In this document: positions 18,084-26,518 of the stretch, piece by piece
How positions within the stretch are numbered: position 1 is the stretch's first letter
Layout: every line of letters begins with the position of its first letter
From: Nonlabens sp.
GTDB taxonomy: Bacteria > Bacteroidota > Bacteroidia > Flavobacteriales > Flavobacteriaceae
Assembly (NCBI GenBank): GCA_020630715.1
Contig: JAHDIQ010000002.1
Location: 248,001 to 312,000, forward strand
Length of the DNA stretch: 64,000 nt
Reading direction: 5' to 3'
Program-made: the position numbers and the translations under genes
Notes under the pieces: generated by a model
The model's database searches: none
What the model was told of the DNA's origin: nothing
The model's input: the letters and a program-made list of their open reading frames with translations, nothing else

Positions 18084-18872
18084 ATGTCAATAGATGGAGT
18101 AAGAATATTAGACAGCACAACTCACTCAATATTTTATATTGACGAACTTTCAAATGCATTAAAACAAATAATTAGAGAACAGTTACAAGGTATTTGGAAT
18201 GGATTTTCAACCACAGAATCTCTTCCTGAATTTTATTCATACAAAAACACACTATCATCTTTTCTAGACAGGTATAATTCCAAATCGGATGAAACAAAAA
18301 AAGGTATGATTGGAGAATTACTCTCTCACATTCTTTTAAGTCATCAAGAAAATAATTTGACTTCTTTATCAATATTAAAAAACAAGGAAGAAAGAAGTAT
18401 AAAAAAAGGATTTGATATAATCTATTGTGAGATTGACAATGATAAACTTTGGTATTCAGAAGTGAAATCAGGTGGTTTAAATAGTAGTACTACATCAAGT
18501 TACAATGATGTGCTTTTAAATAAAGCAAAGGAAGGTATTCAAAGTATGATAAATGAAAACAGAAATTCACTATGGGAAAGTGCATTATTTGATGTTTCTG
18601 CAACAATTAAAGAATCTGATGGCCGATTAAATTTTCAAGAATTACTTTCTAATGATTCACCAATAATGACATCTGAACAGTCCAAAAATGTAATTTTAAT
18701 ATCAGTATTATATCACAACTTAGCAGATGAAATTGATATTAATAGTGTTGAAAATTTTCGAAATTCAGTCATTGCTGAGGGCATCTTTCTTGATACAATT
18801 GTAATTTCTATTCAAAAGGCTACTTTTTTAGCAGTTTCAGACTTTTTAACCAACGAAATCTCGGCCGTATGA
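18084..18872 (+). CDS. hamA: HamA-like nuclease of a Hachiman-type anti-phage system (DUF1837)
   Basis: This 262-residue protein fits the DUF1837/HamA family, the effector of Hachiman defence. A PD-(D/E)xK-like nuclease pattern is visible: KKGMIGELL with Glu78, KKGFDIIY with Asp111, and LWYSEVKSG with Glu126-x-Lys128. In known Hachiman systems HamA cuts DNA and is held inactive by the helicase partner until damaged or foreign DNA is sensed. The next gene is a large helicase whose ATG overlaps this stop (ATGA at 18869-18872), the classic HamAB arrangement. The DNA is more AT-rich than its neighbours and lacks the genome's palindrome, which suggests recent transfer. The related AbpA of AbpAB is the main alternative. 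Confidence 0.78.
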   Translation: MSIDGVRILDSTTHSIFYIDELSNALKQIIREQLQGIWNGFSTTESLPEFYSYKNTLSSFLDRYNSKSDETKKGMIGELLSHILLSHQENNLTSLSILKNKEERSIKKGFDIIYCEIDNDKLWYSEVKSGGLNSSTTSSYNDVLLNKAKEGIQSMINENRNSLWESALFDVSATIKESDGRLNFQELLSNDSPIMTSEQSKNVILISVLYHNLADEIDINSVENFRNSVIAEGIFLDTIVISIQKATFLAVSDFLTNEISAV

Positions 18873-21352
18873 TGGAAATAGAACAGCTAAACTTAAACGA
18901 TTTTAGAAAAAAATTTAAAGGCTCTGATTTCCAAGTTTCTTATAACAAGATGCTTCTAAACTCAGAATTACAAGAAAATGAAAAGCTCCACCTTTTAAAA
19001 ACTGCAATATATTTATTGAATTTTGGAGATATTGACTTGCAAAAATTAGGGTACAAAGTAATTGTAAATTATTCTATTAGAAATAGTGATTATAAACCTT
19101 TATATGACCTTGCAATAAATAAAGATTATATTCCAATTTCAAAATTGATTGAAAGAAAACATTTCAATCAAGAATATATTGAAGAGCATTTTTTCAACCT
19201 TTTCTTTTCGTCATACCAAGAAAATTTTAAAAACGAAAATTATTATTTATCTAGTGGTCAAAAGAGTCTAATTGAGTTTTCAAAAAAAACAAATGACTTT
19301 GTAATAGTTGCTCCCACATCATATGGGAAATCAGAAATCATAATAAATAAAGTTCACTCAAATTTAGATAAGAGAATATGCATCATAGTGCCAAGTAAAG
19401 CATTATTGGCTCAAACAAAAAAACGCCTTTTAAATGATATTTCTGAAAATGGATTAACTAGGATAATTACGCATCCTGAAATGTATAAAGGAAATGAAGA
19501 AAGTTTTGTGTCAGTATTAACACAAGAAAGATTATTAAGATTACTTCAAAAAAATCCAAGACTAAAACTCGATTTAGTCCTAATTGACGAAGCCCATAAT
19601 CTATTTGGAGAAAAACCTTATGCTGAAAAACCTGACTCAAGAGCGTTGCTTCTAGCACAAACGATAATGATTTTAAAAAAAAGGAATAATAATGTTGTAT
19701 TAAACTTTTTCTCCCCATTCGTTCAGAACCAATCAAGTCTTGAAATTAAGCAGTTAGATTACAAGTTGGAGTTTCAGAACACGGTAGAGTTTATCAAAAC
19801 TGAAAAATATTTTGTTTGTGATTTTAAAAATGACCAAAAACTAAAAATCTATAATCAATTTTCTAATATATTTATTGAAACAAATAAAGTGTATCAAGAA
19901 GAAATTCAACTACTTAAATTAGAAAAAGCGAATAAAAACATAGTATATTTTAATAGACCGATTCATATTGAAGAGTTTTCTTTAAACCTTTCAAATACTT
20001 TAGATGATAACAACCAAAACTTTGAGGAAATTTCAAATACCATTTCAGATTATATACATCCGGATTACAACTTGTTAAAGTGCATAAAAAAAGGTATTGT
20101 ATATCATCACGGAGGTATGCCTGAATTAATTCGGCTTTATGTAGAAAGTTTATTTAGTGAAAATAAACATTTAGAATATATCATGACTAGTTCAACGCTT
20201 CTCGAAGGTGTAAATATTCCAGCAGAGAAAATTTTCTTATTCTCTGTTAAAAAAGGTATTCGTAAATTATCTAAATCTCAATTTAAAAATCTTATCGGAC
20301 GTATAAATAGGTTTAGTGAAATATTTAATCCTGAAAATGGAAACTTAAGTTTACTAGAGCCAAACATTTACGTTGTTAAAGGCACTTATTTTGATGGTAG
20401 AATTAAACCTGAAAAGTTTTTAATTGATAGAGCAAAAACTGAATTAGAAATCGAAGATGAAATAAATAATATTTTACTTAAAGATGAAAGTCAACTAAAT
20501 TCAGATGAGAAATCTGAATTGAAAAATACTTTAGAATATCTTGAAAATATTGAACCTAATTCTACAGATTTGGAAGATGCTGTATACGTTCAATCCGAAA
20601 TAGCAAAACTTTGTTATCAAAATAACATCTATGATTTTGACATAAAAGATAATGAACAAAGTATAATTAGTAATCTAAATTCATATAAAGAAAATAGCTT
20701 TTCAGTAATTTCTGATGCCAATGAATTATTGTCTGCAATCAATCATATTTTTATTCAAAATATATTTTTAAAAGACGATAATTTTAAAAGACTTGAAAAT
20801 GTAAAGGCAAGAAATTTTTATTCAATGATACTAACTTGGAGAAGTGAGAGTGCTTCCTACAAAGAGATGATTGGTAGCTTTATTAGTTATTGGAATACGT
20901 TGAATGAAGAAGAATTACTTATTTATGTAGGAAAAAAATGGGGAAGAGTTAAAAGAAACATTACAGACCGCCAACCTCTTTATATAGATTTAAGAGGAAA
21001 AGATAATTCTTACAGAATTAATGTTGCAATAATTAGGATAAAAGAAGAGCAGGATTATATTGAATTTAATGTTTTAAAATACATAGAAATTTTATTCGAA
21101 CTTGATCTACTTGAAGAAGATTATTACGAAAGAATTAAATACGGAACATCTGATAAAAAAATTATTACTTTAATAAAAAATGGTTTCTCTTTAGAATTAG
21201 CAAAGTGCTTAACTCAAGAAATTTACTCTTCTTTAATTTCAATAAACATAACAAATGATGAAGTTCTGTGTAGTCCTGAAATTATTCAACGAATGGAGAA
21301 TAATGAAGAAAATAAAATTTTAATATTCGAAGTTAAATATCATATGAACTAA
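18869..21352 (+). CDS. hamB: HamB-like superfamily 2 helicase of a Hachiman-type system
   Basis: This 827-residue helicase has the SF2 motifs in order: Walker A APTSYGKS at 148-155, motif II LIDEAHN at 238-244, GIVYHHGGMPELIR near 409-422, motif V TSSTLLEGVNIPA at about 440-452 and motif VI NLIGRINR at 474-481. That is a Ski2/DEAD-like core followed by about 340 residues without a recognised domain. Its ATG overlaps the hamA stop by 4 bases, so translation is coupled. As HamB it would load on and scan DNA while restraining HamA. The gene is AT-rich and free of palindromes, and a terminator-like hairpin follows at 21429. Confidence 0.8.
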   Translation: MMEIEQLNLNDFRKKFKGSDFQVSYNKMLLNSELQENEKLHLLKTAIYLLNFGDIDLQKLGYKVIVNYSIRNSDYKPLYDLAINKDYIPISKLIERKHFNQEYIEEHFFNLFFSSYQENFKNENYYLSSGQKSLIEFSKKTNDFVIVAPTSYGKSEIIINKVHSNLDKRICIIVPSKALLAQTKKRLLNDISENGLTRIITHPEMYKGNEESFVSVLTQERLLRLLQKNPRLKLDLVLIDEAHNLFGEKPYAEKPDSRALLLAQTIMILKKRNNNVVLNFFSPFVQNQSSLEIKQLDYKLEFQNTVEFIKTEKYFVCDFKNDQKLKIYNQFSNIFIETNKVYQEEIQLLKLEKANKNIVYFNRPIHIEEFSLNLSNTLDDNNQNFEEISNTISDYIHPDYNLLKCIKKGIVYHHGGMPELIRLYVESLFSENKHLEYIMTSSTLLEGVNIPAEKIFLFSVKKGIRKLSKSQFKNLIGRINRFSEIFNPENGNLSLLEPNIYVVKGTYFDGRIKPEKFLIDRAKTELEIEDEINNILLKDESQLNSDEKSELKNTLEYLENIEPNSTDLEDAVYVQSEIAKLCYQNNIYDFDIKDNEQSIISNLNSYKENSFSVISDANELLSAINHIFIQNIFLKDDNFKRLENVKARNFYSMILTWRSESASYKEMIGSFISYWNTLNEEELLIYVGKKWGRVKRNITDRQPLYIDLRGKDNSYRINVAIIRIKEEQDYIEFNVLKYIEILFELDLLEEDYYERIKYGTSDKKIITLIKNGFSLELAKCLTQEIYSSLISINITNDEVLCSPEIIQRMENNEENKILIFEVKYHMN

Positions 21353-21369
21353 TAAACACTTTAGTAAAA

Positions 21370-21420
21370 CAAAGAACTAAGCTAAAAAAACAACAATTTC
21401 TTTCATTAATTTGAGACCCA
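21370..21420 (+). repeat. intergenic element, copy A (after hamB)
   Basis: The stretch contains AAGAACTAAGCTAAAAA, then CATTAATTTGAGA. It matches copies near 24713-24770 and 26323-26372 in the same orientation, always after an accessory gene. The rest of the gap to 21690 holds only the hairpin at 21429. Confidence 0.65.
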
Positions 21421-21428
21421 ATTATTCT

Positions 21429-21475
21429 AGGCTCATAGATTCATTTGTTTGATTCTGGAGCCTTATTTATTTCTA
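21429..21475 (+). terminator. probable terminator after hamAB
   Basis: AGGCTC (21429-21434) pairs with GAGCCT (21458-21463). The inner arms AGATTCA and TGATTCT extend the stem imperfectly, and a T-rich tail follows. Confidence 0.6.
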
Positions 21476-21690
21476 TTTCACACTAATTATTTAGGCACTA
21501 CAGAAACCTAAGTTTCATCACACGTCCTACCTGATGTTGCTATTAAAAAACCTAGTTTTAGGAGTTTCTTTGCTACACTGTTGAAGGAATGAGACGACCT
21601 TTTAATTTGCTATATTTAAATCGTTAATTGATTAGTACTAAATCGAGACACTTATAAAATTTAAATCAAACTAAAACATACTAATTCCTT

Positions 21691-22527
21691 ATGAAGTGGC
21701 TCAACGCACCATATCCTTTATTACAAAAAGCTAGATCTAAGTGGTTATTTGCTTTATTATCTGGTGTTTTTGTTTTTGTGTTTTTGATAGTTTTTCAACC
21801 TTTTGGTGCAGGACAAACCTTTTCTTACAAATACGTATTCTTAGCAGGTTTTGGAGTTTCAGTGTTTCTTGGTGTGGCTGTTACCTATTTTATGTTGCCT
21901 AAACTATTTCCGGAGTTTTTTTGCGCAGAAAAATGGACCATAGGAAAGGAAATTCTATTACAGTGTTGTTGTATCTTGACTATAAGTGCTTTTAATTCTT
22001 TGCATAATTACAATTGGTGGCCCGATATTGTTTTACATGAAACCTTTTTAAATTTTCTTATCATCACCACGTCCATAGGGATTTTTCCCATCATAGGTTT
22101 AATCTTTTTTAAAGAGCGTACACTTTCAAAACGTAATATAGAGAAAGCACAATTACTTTCTAACCATTTACCGTCTACAGTGGTAAAAGAGACTGTAACA
22201 GTACAAATCCAAGAAGAAAGTAAAAAAGAATCACCTATCGTAATGCAATTAACAGATTTTGTGTACGCACAATCAGAAGGGAATTATATTACCATATATT
22301 ATTTGGAAGATCATTCGATAACGCAGAAATTAATTAGACTTTCTTTAAAACAACTTGAAATACAATTAGAACATCTTACTCAGATAAAACGTTGTCATCG
22401 CTCTTATCTTATTAATACGCAACACTTAACTTCTATTCATGGTAATGCAAGATCACTTACCATACAACTAGATAATGTTGATACACCTATTCCCGTTTCT
22501 AGATCTTTTTCAAAAGCTGATTTTTAA
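21691..22527 (+). CDS. membrane-bound LytTR family transcriptional regulator
   Basis: This 278-residue protein has four likely membrane helices (about residues 18-37, 45-68, 88-106 and 118-140) and a C-terminal LytTR DNA-binding domain (about 180-278). DFVYAQSEGNYITIYY and KRCHRSYLINTQHL are typical LytTR segments. No receiver domain is present, so the signal may be sensed by the membrane part. It precedes a DinB-like gene by about 110 bases in the same direction, a possible target, though this is inference. Confidence 0.85.
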   Translation: MKWLNAPYPLLQKARSKWLFALLSGVFVFVFLIVFQPFGAGQTFSYKYVFLAGFGVSVFLGVAVTYFMLPKLFPEFFCAEKWTIGKEILLQCCCILTISAFNSLHNYNWWPDIVLHETFLNFLIITTSIGIFPIIGLIFFKERTLSKRNIEKAQLLSNHLPSTVVKETVTVQIQEESKKESPIVMQLTDFVYAQSEGNYITIYYLEDHSITQKLIRLSLKQLEIQLEHLTQIKRCHRSYLINTQHLTSIHGNARSLTIQLDNVDTPIPVSRSFSKADF

Positions 22528-22635
22528 TAGCTTTCCCATTCATCACAAAAGTGGCACATCCATCCCGTTTTTTCATAACGCACTGATTTCGTGCCTACAT
22601 TTGGGCTAAATAATTTTTTTTTAAAATATATACTT

Positions 22636-23184
22636 ATGAAAAATCGTATTCACATCATCTTAGTCTTTATTGCAGGTATCTTACTATTAAGCAGCGCTAC
22701 AAGTATGGATTCAGAAAAAAGAAATTCTGATCTCAAATTACAACTTAATGAGGTCGCATCCTTTATTGCTGTAAGGGATACCATAAACCTTGAAATGTCA
22801 GAAGCTTCTGTTGCGTGGCACATGGATCACATTTATTTAATGGTAAATCAGTTACACAAAGCGCTCCAATATTCTGATGAAAGTAATTACAAAGCAGATT
22901 CCAATCCTACTCGAGACTATGTCTTTGCTTCAAATACGTTACCTAGAGGAAAAGTTACTGCGCCAGAGTCGGTAACACCAAAAGGAGATATAACGATCAA
23001 TACCTTACAAATGCATTATGATGAAGCACTTGCTACCGTAGAAAAGTTACCTACGCTTGCAGAAAACAAGCACTTTAGCCATCCTATTCTTGGTACTATG
23101 AATAGAGACGAGACTATTATCTTTCTTACTATTCATACAGAACATCACTTAAAAATTATACGCGACATATTGAAGAATAAGTAG
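22636..23184 (+). CDS. DinB-like / DUF1569 family protein
   Basis: This 182-residue protein has an N-terminal hydrophobic signal or anchor (MKNRIHIILVFIAGILLLSSA) and a four-helix DinB-like fold. Candidate metal-binding histidines are in VAWHMDH and in HTEHHLKI near the C-terminus, as in DUF1569. The frame opens earlier with GTG at 22591, but the signal peptide fixes the ATG at 22636. Most family members are cytoplasmic, so an exported one is slightly unusual. Substrate unknown. Confidence 0.72.
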   Translation: MKNRIHIILVFIAGILLLSSATSMDSEKRNSDLKLQLNEVASFIAVRDTINLEMSEASVAWHMDHIYLMVNQLHKALQYSDESNYKADSNPTRDYVFASNTLPRGKVTAPESVTPKGDITINTLQMHYDEALATVEKLPTLAENKHFSHPILGTMNRDETIIFLTIHTEHHLKIIRDILKNK

Positions 23185-23244
23185 TTCTTATTAAACAATT
23201 ACTCTTTTTGAACTAGCAAATAAACCGAATAAAATCAACTAAAA

Positions 23245-24666
23245 ATGAAAAAATTAATAATTCTCTTAATTACGCTATTTCTCACAGTAGCCTGCAAGAA
23301 TAATGAAAACTCAAAAAATAATCCTGCGTTTGAAGTAGTAGAAAATGATAAAACGCAACGATTAGATTCTGTTTACACAGCGCATTTTATTAGAAACGAA
23401 TTCAACGGTAATATCCTTTTAGCAGAAAAAGGCAAAATTATATTTCAAAAAAGCTATGGAATTGCTAACGAAGAGACTGGTGAGAAATTGAATATTGAGA
23501 CCGCTTTTGAATTAGCATCTGTCTCAAAACAATTTACCGCGATGGGAATTGTACAACTGCAAAAAGAAGGAAAGCTTTCTTATAGTGACCCGATCAGTAA
23601 GTATATACCAGAACTGAAACACTATTCAGATGTTACCATAAAGAATCTATTAACACACACTGGTGGCTTACCGGATTATATGAGTATGATGGAAGACAGC
23701 TGGGACAAATCTAAAATAGCCACAAATAAAGATGTGATTAACGCTTTCGCGAAAGCGTCTCCAGAAAAGCAATTTGAGCCCAATCTAAAATATAGTTACA
23801 GCAATACTGGATATTTAGTACTGGGTACTATTATAGAAAGAGTTAGCGGAAAATCATTTGAAGACTACTTAAATGAAAAGATTTTTTCACCATTAAAAAT
23901 GGAAAACACCTTTGTTTATCGCAGACGGTTTCAGCCAAAAAAGGTCGACAACTATGCACAAGGATACATTTATTCAGATAGCTTAAAGCGAAATATCGTA
24001 CCAGACGAATCCCCAGAAGATGATTATGTCGTTTATTTAGACGGTATTGTTGGTGATGGAATGGTGAACTCTACTATTATTGACTTGCTTAAATGGGATA
24101 GGGCACTATATGACAACCAACTCGTAAACGAAGAAGACAAAAAATTAATTTTCTCGTCCTATCCTACAGATAGTGGTGTAGAAACTAGTTATGGATTTGG
24201 ATGGATGGTTAGAAATGATAGTCTATATGGTAAAAGAGTTATTCATACAGGTCGTTGGGCTGGATATTTGACAATTATTGAAAGACACATAGATACTGAT
24301 AAAACAATCATACAACTTATGAATGTTGAAAACAAAATCACAACCAGTCCAGCTAAATTTGCACGAAAGATTTTGTATGACCAACCTATAGAGAAACCCT
24401 TTGAATTGCCTGAAGAAATACTCAAAAAATATGTAGGAACGTATAGTTGGGACGGACAAGAATCTGAGATTACGTTTGAATTTGGAAGTCTTTGGGATAG
24501 CGGTCAGTTTGAATTAAGACCAATTTCAAAGACCAAATTTGTCGTTATTGGTTACAGACCACAAGTTACTTTCACGTTTAACTTAGATGAGGTTGGCTCT
24601 GTAAAAAGTTACAGAGTACAACAAAAAGAAAACGATATTGATAAGACTTATATTCGAGAAAATTGA
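23245..24666 (+). CDS. serine hydrolase, class C beta-lactamase family lipoprotein
   Basis: The N-terminus MKKLIILLITLFLTVAC gives a lipobox at Cys17, so the protein should be membrane-anchored. The catalytic SxxK is in ELASVSKQFTAMG, the Tyr motif is YSYSNTGY, and HTGRWAGY is the third box. This is the AmpC/D-alanyl-D-alanine carboxypeptidase/esterase fold. A C-terminal beta domain of about 90 residues follows the catalytic part. The palindrome at 23743-23756 reads AFAKA in the NAFAKASPEKQ loop. Family members act as esterases or peptidases as well as lactamases; no resistance role can be claimed. Confidence 0.88.
   Translation: MKKLIILLITLFLTVACKNNENSKNNPAFEVVENDKTQRLDSVYTAHFIRNEFNGNILLAEKGKIIFQKSYGIANEETGEKLNIETAFELASVSKQFTAMGIVQLQKEGKLSYSDPISKYIPELKHYSDVTIKNLLTHTGGLPDYMSMMEDSWDKSKIATNKDVINAFAKASPEKQFEPNLKYSYSNTGYLVLGTIIERVSGKSFEDYLNEKIFSPLKMENTFVYRRRFQPKKVDNYAQGYIYSDSLKRNIVPDESPEDDYVVYLDGIVGDGMVNSTIIDLLKWDRALYDNQLVNEEDKKLIFSSYPTDSGVETSYGFGWMVRNDSLYGKRVIHTGRWAGYLTIIERHIDTDKTIIQLMNVENKITTSPAKFARKILYDQPIEKPFELPEEILKKYVGTYSWDGQESEITFEFGSLWDSGQFELRPISKTKFVVIGYRPQVTFTFNLDEVGSVKSYRVQQKENDIDKTYIREN
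23743..23756. repeat. palindrome GCTTTCGCGAAAGC, copy 6 (in serine hydrolase)
   Basis: Perfect copy in the serine hydrolase gene, read as AFAKA. Confidence 0.95.
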
Positions 24667-24712
24667 AAAACTGAATCAACTAGAATTATTTAACGATAAA
24701 TACTGTTACCAA

Positions 24713-24770
24713 CAATGAACTAAGCTAAAAATCTTAAATTAAGTCATTAATTTTAAATTGAGACTTCATA
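24713..24770 (+). repeat. intergenic element, copy B (after serine hydrolase)
   Basis: AATGAACTAAGCTAAAAA, then TCATTAATTTTAAATTGAGA, align with copies A and C. A hairpin near 24835-24862 (TAGCC/GGCTA arms) lies in the same gap. No gene is seen between 24667 and 24907. Confidence 0.65.
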
Positions 24771-24907
24771 TTTAAGCTGTCATTGCTAACCTACTGATTG
24801 AATCACTCAAACAAATCGTAAAAAGCCAGTCCTAAGCTATAAATTAAGCCTAAATTTGAGGCTATAGAAATTGGTATATTCCACACAACAGCTTTCTATG
24901 ATATTAA

Positions 24908-25672
24908 ATGTCAAAATTACCCAAAGAGCACCAGTTTGTTGATCTCTCAGACTATGGAAGACCTATTGCAAAGATCATTGCAAAGGCATTAAAAAACACT
25001 GCTTTTACACCTATTCATGTTACCATAGCCTTTATCATCTCTGGCTTGATTGCTATTGTTTTTATTCTAGAAGCACATTACTGGTTAGCAGCTTTTTTTC
25101 TGATTCTCAAATCTATTTTAGATGCCGCAGATGGTGAATTAGCTCGTGTAAAACAAAAACCTTCCTACACTGGTCGTTATCTTGACTCTGTTGCAGATAT
25201 CATCCTAAATGCGATCATTTTTATTTCTATTTGGTATGTTACAAACAGCTCTATATGGATCTGTACGTTAGCTTTTTTGGGATTACAATTACAAGGAACA
25301 TTGTATAACTATTACTACACTATTTTAAGGAATAAACTTGATGGCGATACGACCAGTCGGGTATTTGAAAACAAAGTGCCATTCGCATTACCAGGCGAAA
25401 AGCAACAGCATGTAAACATCCTTTTTAGACTCTATAAAATACTGTACAGCTCATTTGATAAGGTGATCTATGCGCTGGATCCTAGAGCAGGATACGGTAC
25501 GATGTTTCCTAAATGGTTCATGAGCGGTATCTCTACCTTTGGTCTAGGTTTTCAATTACTCCTTATTGCTGTGATGTTAGTATTAGGCTTAAAAGCCTTT
25601 ATACTATCGTTCTTTCTGGTTTATACCATCATGGTGGTTATTTTTATTGCTATTCGTAAGTTTTTGTTGTAG
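24908..25672 (+). CDS. CDP-alcohol phosphatidyltransferase family membrane protein
   Basis: The enzyme moves a phosphatidyl or related group from a CDP-alcohol to an acceptor alcohol in the inner membrane. The family signature D-x2-DG-x2-AR-x8-G-x3-D-x3-D is intact in DAADGELARVKQ plus GRYLDSVAD. Several membrane helices surround it (about residues 35-60, 95-135, 205-250). It is 254 residues long, somewhat longer than housekeeping PgsA. The acceptor is unknown, and it is not next to other lipid genes. Confidence 0.85.
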   Translation: MSKLPKEHQFVDLSDYGRPIAKIIAKALKNTAFTPIHVTIAFIISGLIAIVFILEAHYWLAAFFLILKSILDAADGELARVKQKPSYTGRYLDSVADIILNAIIFISIWYVTNSSIWICTLAFLGLQLQGTLYNYYYTILRNKLDGDTTSRVFENKVPFALPGEKQQHVNILFRLYKILYSSFDKVIYALDPRAGYGTMFPKWFMSGISTFGLGFQLLLIAVMLVLGLKAFILSFFLVYTIMVVIFIAIRKFLL

Positions 25673-25887
25673 TCACAACTCTTTAAAGGTAAAAAGATCT
25701 TTTAACGCAGTAACCCATTTAATTCTAGCCTGTGCATTATTAAGTATACAGTAAGTTGTTAGGATTAATGATTTGAACTCCATTGGTATTTGTTAACTTA
25801 GGTGCCAAAAAGCACCACTAATCAGGTACAAAAATGTTGTGCGTGATTTAAGAAAAATCTTGCTTATTTGAAAAAAATGAGATTTTA

Positions 25888-26229
25888 ATGAACAAATGGT
25901 TGCTATTAATTGGTGGTATAATTCTGGTTAGTATCATCGAAATTAGGGTGAAAATCAAATCAGATTTAAATGAAATTTTTGATGCCTTTAAATCTGAACA
26001 CACTCTAAATGAACCAAGTTTATATATTTTGTCTGAATCCATTTCGCCAAATGAAAAACATAAATATTACCAGTATCAATTTGATAAGGGTGGAGTTGGT
26101 TATTCAAGAGTATTCTGGACTGTAATTGAAAATAAAGAGAATCTTTACGATCTTGAAAAAGGCATTATTACGAGTGGTTATAAAATATTGGGGTGGAATA
26201 ATAAAAGTGCACTTATACTGGAGAAGTGA
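25888..26229 (+). CDS. hypothetical protein with N-terminal membrane anchor
   Basis: I do not recognise this 113-residue protein. It begins MNKWLLLIGGIILVSIIEI, a single membrane helix or uncleaved signal, followed by a soluble domain rich in Lys, Glu and aromatic residues. It is AT-rich and lies alone between two non-coding gaps (25673-25887 and 26230-26518). The first gap has a GGTGC/GCACC hairpin at 25800-25816. Confidence 0.6.
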   Translation: MNKWLLLIGGIILVSIIEIRVKIKSDLNEIFDAFKSEHTLNEPSLYILSESISPNEKHKYYQYQFDKGGVGYSRVFWTVIENKENLYDLEKGIITSGYKILGWNNKSALILEK

Positions 26230-26322
26230 TAACCATACTACAAAACGAATATAAAATACGAATTGAAGCATAGCCCTGAATTTATAGGAATAAAATTAAA
26301 ATAGTGGAAGGAAAAAAATACT

Positions 26323-26372
26323 CAACAAAGAATTAAGTCTAAAAACAACGAGTTGAATCATTAATTTGAGAA
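26323..26372 (+). repeat. intergenic element, copy C
   Basis: CAACAAAGAATTAAGTCTAA, then TCATTAATTTGAGA, align with copies A and B. Confidence 0.65.
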
Positions 26373-26487
26373 ACCATTATTTTAAAGCTTCTCTATTTCG
26401 TATTAACAACAACCATCCATAATCTTAAGAGAAATAATGTAGTTATTTCATCCCAAACTCCATAAGGTTTCCTTAACAATTGAAAGT

Positions 26488-26495
26488 TAACTTTG
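26488..26495 (+). promoter_or_regulatory. -7 promoter box of nhaA
   Basis: TAACTTTG lies 23 bases before the nhaA ATG. Confidence 0.5.
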
Positions 26496-26518
26496 TGATT
26501 TAAACCAATCCGATAATT

